Assembly: GCF_009762775.1 (NCBI RefSeq)
Contig: NZ_CP046401.1
Coordinates: forward strand, 4,674,001-4,738,000
DNA from: Maribellus comscasis
GTDB taxonomy: Bacteria; Bacteroidota; Bacteroidia; Bacteroidales; Prolixibacteraceae
Reading direction: 5' to 3'
DNA: 64,000 nt
Made by a program: the position numbers and the translations under genes. Of the stretch, positions 8,450 through 18,095 are shown one piece after another (within the stretch, counting starts at the first letter, position 1; each line of letters opens with the position of its first letter). The notes below the pieces were generated by a model, which ran no database searches, was not told the origin of the DNA, and saw only the letters and a list, made by a program, of their open reading frames with translations.

Positions 8450-9064
8450 ATGAAATTGAAAGAAAGGAATAGTGACAGCAGGATCTGGCAGAGTTTTCTT
8501 GGTGGAAGTAAAAGTGCTTTTCAGGAAATTTACTTTGATCATTACCGGTTCCTGTACAATTACTGTAGAAAATATACCAGTGATTCGGCTTTGGTTGAAG
8601 ATATAATCCAGGATTTATTTGTAACATTGCTAGTAAAACGCGGCTCTTTAAGCCAAACCGACAATATTCGATTTTACCTGTTTTGTTCAATCAGACGTAA
8701 GCTTTTTAAAACCTTAAATACAAAACAATATAAAGTAACCGATTTGTTTGATAGCAATAATCCCAAATTTCTTTTTGAAGAAAGTGTTGAACCTGCATAC
8801 GGCGACGACGAGGAACAGAATCGGTTGAGAAGAAAGTTGCTTGCTTCTGTTAATCGACTGGGAGAACGCCAAAAGGAGATTGTTTATCTAAAATACCAGT
8901 CGGGTTTGAATAGTAAAGAAATTGCTGAAGTTTTAGGCGTATCTCATCAAACAGTTCGAAACACACTTTGTAATTCCCTGATTAAGATTAGAAAAGATTT
9001 TGAAGATGAAATTCCCAAAGGACGAATGGTGGTGTTGTTTAGTAGTTTTTTTAATGAATTATAG
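8450..9064 (+). CDS. ECF RNA polymerase sigma factor (FecI-like, SusC-associated)
   Basis: 204 residues with the sigma-70 region 2 (about 25-90: YFDHYRFLYNYCRKYTSD, EDIIQDLFVTLL) and region 4 (about 140-190: LGERQKEIVYLKYQSG, SKEIAEVLGVSHQTVRNTL). Its neighbours are a FecR anti-sigma gene and a SusC with an N-terminal STN domain. That is the standard trans-envelope signalling arrangement of Bacteroidota PULs: sugar binding to SusC releases the sigma factor through FecR. The expected target is the PUL promoter(s) downstream. It diverges from kdsA on the other strand. Confidence 0.9.
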   Translation: MKLKERNSDSRIWQSFLGGSKSAFQEIYFDHYRFLYNYCRKYTSDSALVEDIIQDLFVTLLVKRGSLSQTDNIRFYLFCSIRRKLFKTLNTKQYKVTDLFDSNNPKFLFEESVEPAYGDDEEQNRLRRKLLASVNRLGERQKEIVYLKYQSGLNSKEIAEVLGVSHQTVRNTLCNSLIKIRKDFEDEIPKGRMVVLFSSFFNEL

Positions 9065-9145
9065 AAACGATTAAATAAAAGGTGTTTTTATGATAGTACA
9101 ATTTTTGAAATGCTGTATTTATAGATTATTGAATTGATTGGTTAA

Positions 9146-10204
9146 ATGAACGCAGATATACAAAATATAGATGATTTTCTGGCAAACGACGAGTTTAATG
9201 AATATGTTTTGCATAATTCAGAAAAGCAGAAAAGGAAATGGACACTTTTTTTTAAAGAGCATCCTGAATTGGAAGAGGAGGCAATACGTGCTCAGAAAAT
9301 AATAAAAGAACTTTATTCACTAAAAGATACAGCATCAAACAAAGAAATAAATGAGTTTCGTTTGCAAAGGAATTATGAGGATATCTGGAAAAAATACAAA
9401 AACATAAAATCAAAATCTACTATTTTATTTGCCTCAAAATGGATTTGGAAAAGTGTAGCGGTTGCAGGTATGGTTGTAATAGCCATTTCTTTTTATTGGT
9501 TGATAAATAATTATGTTGGCTCAAAATATAAATCGCAGGAGTTTTCCGAGATATATGTTCCTGCTTCCGAGAAAAGTCAAATTAAATTACCCGATGGTTC
9601 AATGGTTTGGCTGAATTCACAAACAAAAATCAAATATTCAAGTGAATTTAATAAAGAAGAAAGGATTTTGTTTCTCTCTGGAGAAGCATACTTTGAAGTA
9701 ACAGGCAATAAAAAAATACCTTTTCTGGTTGTCACTGACAAAGCGGAAGTTCAGGTTGTAGGAACTAAATTTAACGTAAAAGCCTATTCAAATGAAGATA
9801 AAGTAGAAGCAGCCTTGGTAGAGGGGAAGATTAAGTTTGTCGGTGTCGGTACTAAGCAGACAATTGAACTTAAACCGGGTGATAAAGCAGTTTATAATGC
9901 AGATACACAAAAACTAATTGTGACAGAGGAAGATGTTAATGCTGAAGTTGCGTGGAAAGATGGAAAAATCGTATTTAGAAACAGTCCTTTGTCTGAAGTT
10001 TGCAAGACGCTGGAGCGCAGGTACGATGTTAAAATAGTTATTGAAGATACAAATGGAAATTTAAATTCTCATCCGTTTACGTTTACTATTGAAGGAGAAG
10101 ATATACAGCACATTTTTACCTATTTGGGTAAAGCCGCTCCGCTCAAATTTGTTTCACAGAAAGAACAGAATAAAGTTGAATACCTGATTTATCCATTGGA
10201 TTAA
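9146..10204 (+). CDS. FecR-family anti-sigma factor
   Basis: 352 residues. The cytoplasmic N-terminal region (1-95) would bind the ECF sigma factor. One membrane helix follows at about 102-122 (VAVAGMVVIAISFYWLI), then a periplasmic FecR domain containing LPDGSMVWLNSQTKIKYSS, FLSGEAYFEV and VVGTKFNVKAYS. The C-terminal DUF4974-like domain starts near FRNSPLSEVCKTLERRYDV and would contact the STN domain of SusC. It lies 81 bases after the sigma gene and before susC, and is probably cotranscribed with sigma. Confidence 0.9.
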   Translation: MNADIQNIDDFLANDEFNEYVLHNSEKQKRKWTLFFKEHPELEEEAIRAQKIIKELYSLKDTASNKEINEFRLQRNYEDIWKKYKNIKSKSTILFASKWIWKSVAVAGMVVIAISFYWLINNYVGSKYKSQEFSEIYVPASEKSQIKLPDGSMVWLNSQTKIKYSSEFNKEERILFLSGEAYFEVTGNKKIPFLVVTDKAEVQVVGTKFNVKAYSNEDKVEAALVEGKIKFVGVGTKQTIELKPGDKAVYNADTQKLIVTEEDVNAEVAWKDGKIVFRNSPLSEVCKTLERRYDVKIVIEDTNGNLNSHPFTFTIEGEDIQHIFTYLGKAAPLKFVSQKEQNKVEYLIYPLD

Positions 10205-10272
10205 AATGGAGATTGAATGAACCAATAAGTATAGAACAAAACAACAATGAAAACTTAATCAATAAAAATTAT

Positions 10273-10301
10273 AATGAAGGGTGTTGCTACCACCCTTCAT
10301 T
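10273..10301. repeat. 11-bp perfect inverted repeat between fecR and susC
   Basis: AATGAAGGGTG (10273-10283) and CACCCTTCATT (10291-10301) pair perfectly around a 7-base loop. There is no T tract, only a short attaacgattt. It could be a weak terminator separating the regulatory pair from the susC operon, an mRNA-stabilising hairpin, or an operator. Confidence 0.6.
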
Positions 10302-10332
10302 AACGATTTGATTCACAATATGATTCAATAAA

Positions 10333-13300
10333 ATGTCAAATTCAAACCATTACAAAATTATGGAAAAAAAACGAAAAGTTGTTAATGTGGGTGAATTACA
10401 TCCATTATTAGGCAAATTATTTAGAGTTATGAAACTTACTACTTTTTTTTATTTACTGGCAATAATACAAACATTTGCAGTAAATTCTTATTCACAAGTA
10501 ACCCGCCTTTCTCTTGACATGCATAATACAACCGTAAAGAATGTATTGTTGGAGATAGAGAATAACAGTGAATTTTATTTTATCTACAGTAATAAATTGG
10601 TTGACGTAACCCGTAAAGTAGATGTTCAGTTAAAAAATAAAAAAGTGGATGAAATCCTGGATATTATTTTTGACGGGCAGCCGATTCAGTATTCGATTAC
10701 TGATCGTCAGATTATATTAAGCCCAAACGGAATGAATATTGAAAAATCAGGCGATATCTTTCAGCAACATAAAAGTGTATCGGGGAAAGTAAGCGATCAG
10801 AATGGAGCTCCATTACCAGGGGTTACGGTTGTGGTTAAAGGTTCAACAAAAGGAACAGTCACCGATGTTGACGGTAAGTATAAATTATCAGGGATAGATG
10901 AAAATTCAATTATCCAGTTCTCATTTGTAGGAATGGAAAAGCAGGAAATTCCCGTTGGAGGGCAGACAATAATTGATGTATCAATGCAGGAAGATGCAAT
11001 TGGAATAGAAGAAGTTGTTGCTATTGGCTACGGAACCATGAAGAAACGCGATATTGTAGGTTCAGTTGCAACAATCAATAACGAAGATATAACCAAAATG
11101 CCATCGACTAACCTAGCACAAACACTGCAAGGTATGTCCAGTGGAATGATGGTTACCAATAATAGCGGTCATCCGGGCAGTGCACCTTCTATTCAGATAA
11201 GAGGCTTGAATTCAATCAACCTTAGCTCCAATCCTTTGTGGATAGTTGACGGGATGCCTATTGTTACCGGAGCTGATGAATCAACTGCAAACGGGATAAA
11301 AGCTGTTTCCCCAATTGCGATGCTTAATCCTAACGATATTGAGTCAATACAAGTTTTAAAAGATGCAGCGGCAACTGCTATTTATGGGAACAGGGCTTCA
11401 GGCGGTGTTATTTTGGTAACCACAAAATCATATAAAGGTGGCAAGGTTAACTTAAACATCAATTATGATGGAGGTATATCACAGGTTCCTTTTTCTCAAA
11501 ACGATATTTTTGTTGATTCACAAACATGGTGGAATACTATTGATAAATCGAGAGAAAATGCCGGATTGACAGAAATGACAACCGAATCGGCATTGGGCAC
11601 CCTTTTTCAGGGAGAAAAACCTGAAATTTCTAAAGAAGAGGCTTTGGCAACCAACACCGATCAATTGGGAGCATTAACACGGACGGCGAGATTTCATCAG
11701 TTTGCACTTTCCGCAAATAAAGGTTTTACCGATGGAGGAATGACATTTTCGTTAAGTTACCGGAACGAAGAAGGTTTGATTCATGAAAATGACCTCCAGC
11801 GTTTAACAAGCCGGTTTAGCATCAATTTTAAGCCCATTAACAAGCTGGAACTGGGTTTTAATTCGAATCTTATATATATGAAGAGCAATGGAGTTATGTC
11901 AGTTGAACAAAAAGGTAATGGCGGATGGAAAAACTGGCATCATACGCTTCCGTGGTTTAAAATTTATGACGAAACAGCTCAAACCGGATATTGGGGAGTA
12001 AATAGTGGTTATAATATGAGGGCATTCTCTGATCGCGATTTACAACGTAACGATGTTGATAAATACAGGGGAATGTGCAATGCTTATGTGCTGTGGGAAA
12101 CCCCGGTTGAAGGATTAACAGTTAAAGGAGAATCAGGAGCCGACCTCATAATTACAAATAGTTCATACTGGAAATCAGCGCTGCTCGATCCGGTAGAACC
12201 ATATATTTCAGAAGCAAATGAGAGATCTGTAACTCGTACTGTTCTTAATTATGTGGCTTATGCAAATTATAAAAAGACAATTAATGATGTGCATGCTATT
12301 GATATTACCGCAGGTATAGAAGGTACCAGCAACCGGGCATATACCAAATATGCAGCTGGGATTGATATTCAGTCAATCTACCCTGAATTACGGAATGTAG
12401 GAACAATGAGTTCAATGTATGGAAGTCTTAATGATGGTCCCTACCTGATGGGGTTATTTGCAAGGGCAAACTATAAATTATTAGATCGTTACATTCTGAA
12501 TGCAAGTTACCGTCGCGACGGACACTCTGCATTCTCAGAAAATAATCGATGGGCTGATTTTTATGCATTTGGTGCAGGCTGGATCGTTTCAGATGAAAAT
12601 TTCATGAAAGATATTTCGTGGCTGAATCTATTTAAATTAAGAGGAAGTTACGGAACAACAGGTAATTGTAATGTGTCAAATTCTATGACTTTTATGAAAT
12701 GGGGAAAAAGTTCAAGCAAAGTTTTTGGTGCAGAATATTTGTCAACACGGACCACTGTAGGACCATTAGGAAGTGCTGATTTAAAATGGGAGATTACAGC
12801 AAATATGGATTTAGGATTTGATTACGGTTTATTTAATAACCGGGTTAACGGCTCTTTTGCTGTTTATCACCAATGGATTTCAGACCTGATTCTGAATGGT
12901 AATGTACAGCCTTCAGTAGGATATAACACAAACTCGATTTACCAGAACGTAGGTGATTTGGAAAACTGGGGAGTGGAATTTAATATTTCTATACTGAATA
13001 TTGATAAGAAATATTTTTCATGGAAGTCAACTCTCAACTTTAGTACAAATAAAAATGAAGTAAAAAAATTAAATGATGCTGAAAGTGGAAAAGGATATAT
13101 TGCCGGTAACAGAATTCGTAGAGTTGGTGAAGCGTTGAATACCTGGTATCTTGCTGATTATGCTTATGTTGACCCGGATAAAGGGGTTTACATGATTAAA
13201 CAAATTGACGCCGATGCCTGGAATGATGAATATCAAACTATTGAAACAGGAGAAATTATTCCGATGACTAACGGCAATGTAAATAATAACAGAAAGGTGC

Positions 13301-13827
13301 TTTCGGGAAAAACAACTACTCCTACTTACTACGGAGGTTTTAACAACACTTTCCGTTATAAAAATTTCGACCTTAATGTATTGTTCAACTTTGCAGGAGG
13401 GCACTACCAAAAAAGTGAAATCAGGGAAGAAACTTCTCAATACGTTGGTGTTGAATACAACGTTATGAAAGAAATGGTAGGTAATACATGGGAAAAGCCA
13501 GGAGATCAGGCAGATTATCCTATGCTGATGTCGAATAATTTTTACCATATAGATCATGAAGGAAATGAATCGGCCTCATTATTTAGCTATTCTTATGTTT
13601 CAAAAACAACCCGTTTTCTTCAAAGAGCTGATTATTTAAGACTTAAAAATATTCAATTAGGATATACTTTACCACGGTCGGTATTAAAAGGGAATGGTTC
13701 TATGCGGCTGTTTTTAGGAGTGACGAACCTGCTAACAATTACAGGATACGATGGTTTAGATCCTGAAACCTGGGATGATCTGCCAATGCCTCGGACATTT
13801 AACTTTGGTTTATCGTTAAACTTATAA
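10333..13827 (+). CDS. SusC/RagA-family TonB-dependent outer-membrane transporter with STN signalling domain
   Basis: 1164 residues. In order: a basic N-terminus and signal peptide (cleavage near NSYSQ, about residue 55), a secretin/TonB short N-terminal (STN) domain (about 60-135), a carboxypeptidase-regulatory-like domain (about 148-225: VSGKVSDQNGAPLPGVTVVV), the plug (GYGTMKKRDIVGSV, NLAQTLQGMSSGMMV, IRGLNSINLSSNPLWIVDGM, VLKDAAATAIYGNRASGGVI), and the 22-strand barrel ending in NFGLSLNL. The STN domain fits regulation by the FecR/ECF pair upstream. It imports oligosaccharide captured by the SusD protein, whose gene starts 12 bases later. A start at Met 10 (10360) is also possible. Confidence 0.93.
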   Translation: MSNSNHYKIMEKKRKVVNVGELHPLLGKLFRVMKLTTFFYLLAIIQTFAVNSYSQVTRLSLDMHNTTVKNVLLEIENNSEFYFIYSNKLVDVTRKVDVQLKNKKVDEILDIIFDGQPIQYSITDRQIILSPNGMNIEKSGDIFQQHKSVSGKVSDQNGAPLPGVTVVVKGSTKGTVTDVDGKYKLSGIDENSIIQFSFVGMEKQEIPVGGQTIIDVSMQEDAIGIEEVVAIGYGTMKKRDIVGSVATINNEDITKMPSTNLAQTLQGMSSGMMVTNNSGHPGSAPSIQIRGLNSINLSSNPLWIVDGMPIVTGADESTANGIKAVSPIAMLNPNDIESIQVLKDAAATAIYGNRASGGVILVTTKSYKGGKVNLNINYDGGISQVPFSQNDIFVDSQTWWNTIDKSRENAGLTEMTTESALGTLFQGEKPEISKEEALATNTDQLGALTRTARFHQFALSANKGFTDGGMTFSLSYRNEEGLIHENDLQRLTSRFSINFKPINKLELGFNSNLIYMKSNGVMSVEQKGNGGWKNWHHTLPWFKIYDETAQTGYWGVNSGYNMRAFSDRDLQRNDVDKYRGMCNAYVLWETPVEGLTVKGESGADLIITNSSYWKSALLDPVEPYISEANERSVTRTVLNYVAYANYKKTINDVHAIDITAGIEGTSNRAYTKYAAGIDIQSIYPELRNVGTMSSMYGSLNDGPYLMGLFARANYKLLDRYILNASYRRDGHSAFSENNRWADFYAFGAGWIVSDENFMKDISWLNLFKLRGSYGTTGNCNVSNSMTFMKWGKSSSKVFGAEYLSTRTTVGPLGSADLKWEITANMDLGFDYGLFNNRVNGSFAVYHQWISDLILNGNVQPSVGYNTNSIYQNVGDLENWGVEFNISILNIDKKYFSWKSTLNFSTNKNEVKKLNDAESGKGYIAGNRIRRVGEALNTWYLADYAYVDPDKGVYMIKQIDADAWNDEYQTIETGEIIPMTNGNVNNNRKVLSGKTTTPTYYGGFNNTFRYKNFDLNVLFNFAGGHYQKSEIREETSQYVGVEYNVMKEMVGNTWEKPGDQADYPMLMSNNFYHIDHEGNESASLFSYSYVSKTTRFLQRADYLRLKNIQLGYTLPRSVLKGNGSMRLFLGVTNLLTITGYDGLDPETWDDLPMPRTFNFGLSLNL

Positions 13828-13839
13828 AATTTAAAAAAA

Positions 13840-15486
13840 ATGAAAAAGATATATATAAAGATATTATTTGCACTGGCTGTTATTATGTCCTTTAGTTCAT
13901 GCGAAGATTATTTTGAATACGAAAGGACACAGGAATCTGCGTGGACTACGACTTTAACATTTGAATCAGGACTCTCTTCTGTTTATAATAATGTATTTTT
14001 TCAGGGGTCGCTTAGTGATATTACAAGTTCTGGCTATCTGTATATCGATTTCCTAACCTCGGGAACATCCGTATTGCTGGAAGGATGTAATACCAGTGCC
14101 GCAATATATAATCGGAGTTTTAGCGAGAATCAAATGGATAATTACTGGAAATTAGGTTACCAGGTTGTAACCTTGTGTAACCTTGCGCTCGATTTGGATG
14201 CTAATGGTGGCGGTAACCCGTTTGGACTGGATATTACAGGAGAAGATTACCTGAATAATTATCAAAGACAAATTGGCGAATTTCATTTTTTAAGGGGATG
14301 GGCATATTGGTATTTGGCTAAAACTTTTTGCCCTCCGTATAACCAAAACGGAGATAACAGCGGGAAATTTATTCCTTTTAAAACAACTGCAGCTTATTCA
14401 AGTGAAGATATTAAAAGTGAGGAGTTTGGTTCAGTTGAAGAAATTTACCAACAAGTTATTGCCGACTTAAATGCTGCAAAAGAAATTTTGCCCGAACAAA
14501 TTAAGAAATACGGTTGGAGTAATGTTTCCGGTTTTGAATGTGGTCGCCCGAATAAATTCGTTGCAACGGCATTGCTTGGTAAGGTGTATTTTTTAATGGG
14601 AGAATATGATTTGGCAAATGCTGAATTTGACGAGGTTATTGAATATGCCGAAAATACAGGAACTTATGCACTTGAAGATCCTAAAGAGCCATTTAACAAG
14701 GCCCAGGCGAGTGAGGTTGGCAAAGAAGTTATTTGGGAACAGAGTGCCGGAACATTAGGTACTTCAAACAGCACTTATTTTTATGGCGGTATGATTATGG
14801 GTTACAGAATGAGAACATCGAACGGTGATGCCGTTGACGTTAATACGGGGTTTGTTAAAAGCACCTGGAATGCTTATGCCATATCATATTATGCATCAGA
14901 GCAAATGGGCTGGTTGAAAGCGGTAGATGGAGATTATGAGGTTACAGAAGAAGCTGAAAATGATTTACGTTATCAACAGGTTTATCATTACATGAGACCC
15001 TATCAGGAAGGAATGGCGACTAGCGATCCGGAATATTATAATACAGAAACAGTAGCCGGTCATGCTGCGGTAACCACATCTCACCTATATGTTGATAAAT
15101 TTTACAGAGCTCCGGCTCCTTACGGACGATATACAAAAGTGCCTCACATCCGACTGGCCGATATTTATTTATTACGTGCCTGGACCAGGATGAATGCTTC
15201 AAATTTAAACGGAGCAGCTGATGATATGAACATGGTTTGGAACCGCGCTAATCCAGATAGTCCAGATAAATATGATGCTTCAATTGTTAGTCACGATGCT
15301 ATTTATGCTGAATACCTGAGAGAAATGATGGGCGAAGGCTGGACCGTTGATTTTATGATGGCAACGCAAATGGATATCCCGGCAGGTGACGATACAGAAA
15401 TAAATTCTTCAGTTTCCGCTCCATATTCAAGTTGGTACTGGCCTATCCCGGAAAGTGAAAAAGAATTGAATTCACTATATGATTAA
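13840..15486 (+). CDS. SusD/RagB-family glycan-binding outer-membrane lipoprotein
   Basis: 548 residues. Lipoprotein signal with the acceptor Cys near residue 21 (FSSCEDYFEYE). The SusD fold is indicated by the early QLGEFHFLRGWAYWYLAK-type helix (RQIGEFHFLRGWAYWYLA), TPR-like helices such as TALLGKVYFLMGEYDLANAEF, and the C-terminal IRLADIYLLRAWTRM and WYWPIPESEKELN. It forms the lid of the SusC channel and selects the glycan. Its adjacency to susC (12 bases) makes cotranscription near certain. Confidence 0.92.
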   Translation: MKKIYIKILFALAVIMSFSSCEDYFEYERTQESAWTTTLTFESGLSSVYNNVFFQGSLSDITSSGYLYIDFLTSGTSVLLEGCNTSAAIYNRSFSENQMDNYWKLGYQVVTLCNLALDLDANGGGNPFGLDITGEDYLNNYQRQIGEFHFLRGWAYWYLAKTFCPPYNQNGDNSGKFIPFKTTAAYSSEDIKSEEFGSVEEIYQQVIADLNAAKEILPEQIKKYGWSNVSGFECGRPNKFVATALLGKVYFLMGEYDLANAEFDEVIEYAENTGTYALEDPKEPFNKAQASEVGKEVIWEQSAGTLGTSNSTYFYGGMIMGYRMRTSNGDAVDVNTGFVKSTWNAYAISYYASEQMGWLKAVDGDYEVTEEAENDLRYQQVYHYMRPYQEGMATSDPEYYNTETVAGHAAVTTSHLYVDKFYRAPAPYGRYTKVPHIRLADIYLLRAWTRMNASNLNGAADDMNMVWNRANPDSPDKYDASIVSHDAIYAEYLREMMGEGWTVDFMMATQMDIPAGDDTEINSSVSAPYSSWYWPIPESEKELNSLYD

Positions 15487-15522
15487 CATATAAAATAGAG
15501 AATAGTCTATGTGTTCATAAAT

Positions 15523-15572
15523 CCTTGGGATGCCAGTTTTTTTAGTCTAGTTACTGGTTTTCCCAAGGTTTT
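15523..15572 (+). terminator. Hairpin after susD, candidate partial terminator
   Basis: CCTTGGGA (15523-15530) pairs with TCCCAAGG (15561-15568), with an inner CCAGT/ACTGG stem (15533-15537 / 15553-15557), followed by TTTTG. It could stop or reduce transcription between the susCD pair and the enzyme genes, or stabilise the upstream mRNA end. Confidence 0.5.
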
Positions 15573-15659
15573 GTTAATCGCCTTAGACGAGCTAGATTTC
15601 AGTTCGCTACCAGATAAAGAAATCAGGGAAAACGAGTCAGGATATTCAGAAAAGTAGTT

Positions 15660-17981
15660 ATGAAAACCGCAGTCAACCTAATAGTCGTTTTTTTTTGTTA
15701 TAGTTTTTTTTTCTTAGCGTGTACGCGAAAACAAGAAACAAAAATACAGCCAGCCAGTTTAGTTAATGTATTTGTTGATACCCATAATTCCCGGTGGTTT
15801 TATTTTAGTTCGGCTACCCACCCTTTCGGAATGGTAAACCTAAGCCCGGATACGGATACGAAAGGAAGCTGGAAATCCGGCTATTTGTATGACAGTAAAC
15901 AAATTCGTTGTTTTAGCCACATACATGCGTGGCAACTGTCGGGAGTGGCTGTTATGCCAACTGTGGGAGAATTTAAAGGAAATTTGGGAATGGATGTTTA
16001 TCAATCTTCTTTTAATCACGAAGGGGAAATAGCTGAGCCCGGATATCATAAAGTAATTTTAAATGACTACGAAATAACTGCAGAATTAACATCTACCGCT
16101 CGTGTTGGCTTTCATCGTTATACCTATCCCAAAAGCAATAACAGCTATATTATTTTCGACACTGGCGCTTTCCTTGCACATGGGCCGACAAAATATTCAA
16201 AAGTTTGGAAAGTAAACGATACTGAAGTGGCCGGGTATGAAATCATGGAAGCGACCATTCGCCGTCCAAAAGCTACTCCGGTTTATTTTGTGGCCAAATT
16301 AAACAAACCGATTGAAAGCTTTATTGGCTGGGAAGATTCTGTTATGATCGATAACCCTATTGATACAATAGACGGGGTAAACGCAGGAGCGGCTATTAAA
16401 TTTCAAACTACGGAGAGAGAGCAAGTATTGATGAAAGTTGCTGTTTCGTATGTTAGCGTTGAGCAAGCACGGTTAAATCTGGAAACTGAGCTGGCCGGCT
16501 GGAATTTTGATCAGGCAAGAAAAAATTCATATGATGAATGGAACAAATGGTTGGGCAAAATAGAGGTAGAAGGGGGCACGCGGAAACAGCAAGTGAGGTT
16601 TTATACCAATTTGTGGCATGCTTTGCAAGGGCGCAGGATTGTAAGCGACGTAAATGGGAAATATTTGGACATGACTTGTGACACTGCAAAAGTAAAACAA
16701 GTTACTTTAGATAAAAACGGCAAACCTTCTTTCCCACACTATAATTTCGACGCCTGGTGGGGAAGCCATTGGTCGCTTGATATTTTGTGGTCGATGGCAT
16801 ATCCTGAGGTGATGGATGGATTTTGTAATACCATGGTCGATATGTACAAGGACGGAGGACTTATTCCAAGAGGTCCGGCAGGGGGTAATTACACCTTTGT
16901 TATGATTGGTGATCCATCTGCATGTTTTTTTGCGACGGCATATAACAAAGGGATAAGAAATTATGATGCAGAAGCAGCATATGAAGGCCTGCGTAAAAAC
17001 GCCTTTCCTGAAGGTAGCCGGGATCATGGAGGTTATGAGCATAAAATAGATTATCCGGACAAAACTATGGTGGATTACTACGTGGAACGTGGTTATGTAC
17101 CGGAAGATGTAAATGCCAAAGGATGGCATTGCGGAGGGGTAGCATTAACATTGGAATATGCTTATCAGGATTGGTGCCTGGCACAGATGGCAAAAAACAT
17201 GGAAAATGAAGCGGATTACAATATGTTCATGAAACGATCGGAGAATTACAAAAATGTATGGAATCCACAAACAGGATATATGCACCCTCGCGAACAGGAT
17301 GGCTCCTGGATTGGCAACTTTGACCCTTCTGTCTCAAAAACTCCCCGTGGTTTTTGTGAAAGCAACTCTGCCATTTATTCCTATTTTGTGCCCCACGACA
17401 TCGAAGGGCTGGCAGCTCTCTCCGGGGGCAAAGATGCTTTTGTGGAAAAGCTGAACTCCCAGTTCGAAAAAGCACAACAATATGGCTTTGTACCAAACAA
17501 AGAAATGTGGGTCGATTATTCTAACCAGCCGGGAACGGGTATGGCGCATGTTTTTAATAAGGCTGGTGCTCCATGGCTCAGTCAAAAATGGGTGAGGAAA
17601 GTAAAAGAAGCATTTAGCGACACAACAGCGTATGGTGGATACAATGGAGATGAGGATCAGGGGCAAATGGGAGCACTTGGAGTGTTAATGGCTATTGGAC
17701 TTTTTGAGGAAGACGGAGGTGCTTCTGCTAATCCCTCTTATGAGCTTACCAGCCCGTTATTTGATAAGATAACGATTCACCTGGATAACATGTATTATCC
17801 CGGAAAAACATTCATAATCGAAACAAAAAATAACTCAGAACAAAATATGTATATCCAGAGTGCCAAGTTAAATGGGAAGAATTGGAATAAATATTGGTTT
17901 TCTCATAAAACATTTGCTAAAGGTGGAAAATTAGAGATTATATTGGGAGACAAACCAAACAAAACATGGGGGAAGCCCTAG
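15660..17981 (+). CDS. Glycoside hydrolase family 92-like alpha-mannosidase, divergent
   Basis: 773 residues with a lipoprotein signal (Cys near residue 21, FFLACTRK). The N-terminal domain has the GH92 pattern VNVFVDTHNSRW...THPFGMVNLSPDT and RCFSHIHAWQLSG. The C-terminal catalytic domain contains GRRIVSDVNGKY, WHCGGVALTLEYAYQDW and YNGDEDQGQMGALGVLMAIG, the counterpart of the usual GNDDxGxMSAW segment that holds the catalytic base region. Family members are calcium-dependent exo-alpha-mannosidases. The segment FDAWWGSHWSLDILWSMAYP differs from the common DxWDTxRTxxPL motif, so the exact sugar specificity may differ. It follows susCD and a hairpin, and lies upstream of GH10. Confidence 0.8.
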   Translation: MKTAVNLIVVFFCYSFFFLACTRKQETKIQPASLVNVFVDTHNSRWFYFSSATHPFGMVNLSPDTDTKGSWKSGYLYDSKQIRCFSHIHAWQLSGVAVMPTVGEFKGNLGMDVYQSSFNHEGEIAEPGYHKVILNDYEITAELTSTARVGFHRYTYPKSNNSYIIFDTGAFLAHGPTKYSKVWKVNDTEVAGYEIMEATIRRPKATPVYFVAKLNKPIESFIGWEDSVMIDNPIDTIDGVNAGAAIKFQTTEREQVLMKVAVSYVSVEQARLNLETELAGWNFDQARKNSYDEWNKWLGKIEVEGGTRKQQVRFYTNLWHALQGRRIVSDVNGKYLDMTCDTAKVKQVTLDKNGKPSFPHYNFDAWWGSHWSLDILWSMAYPEVMDGFCNTMVDMYKDGGLIPRGPAGGNYTFVMIGDPSACFFATAYNKGIRNYDAEAAYEGLRKNAFPEGSRDHGGYEHKIDYPDKTMVDYYVERGYVPEDVNAKGWHCGGVALTLEYAYQDWCLAQMAKNMENEADYNMFMKRSENYKNVWNPQTGYMHPREQDGSWIGNFDPSVSKTPRGFCESNSAIYSYFVPHDIEGLAALSGGKDAFVEKLNSQFEKAQQYGFVPNKEMWVDYSNQPGTGMAHVFNKAGAPWLSQKWVRKVKEAFSDTTAYGGYNGDEDQGQMGALGVLMAIGLFEEDGGASANPSYELTSPLFDKITIHLDNMYYPGKTFIIETKNNSEQNMYIQSAKLNGKNWNKYWFSHKTFAKGGKLEIILGDKPNKTWGKP

Positions 17982-18095
17982 CTAAAGCACAAATTTATAT
18001 TTTGTACGGAAGTTGAAATCTTTCAGCGAAAAAATTACAAAGCGGGTCAAAATATGATTAAAGAGTATTTCTTCGACAATGATAAAAAAGCATTT

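Noticed and set aside
13069..13557. 162-codon frame on the minus strand inside susC
   Set aside because: It lies wholly within the well-supported SusC barrel coding sequence and shows no family features.
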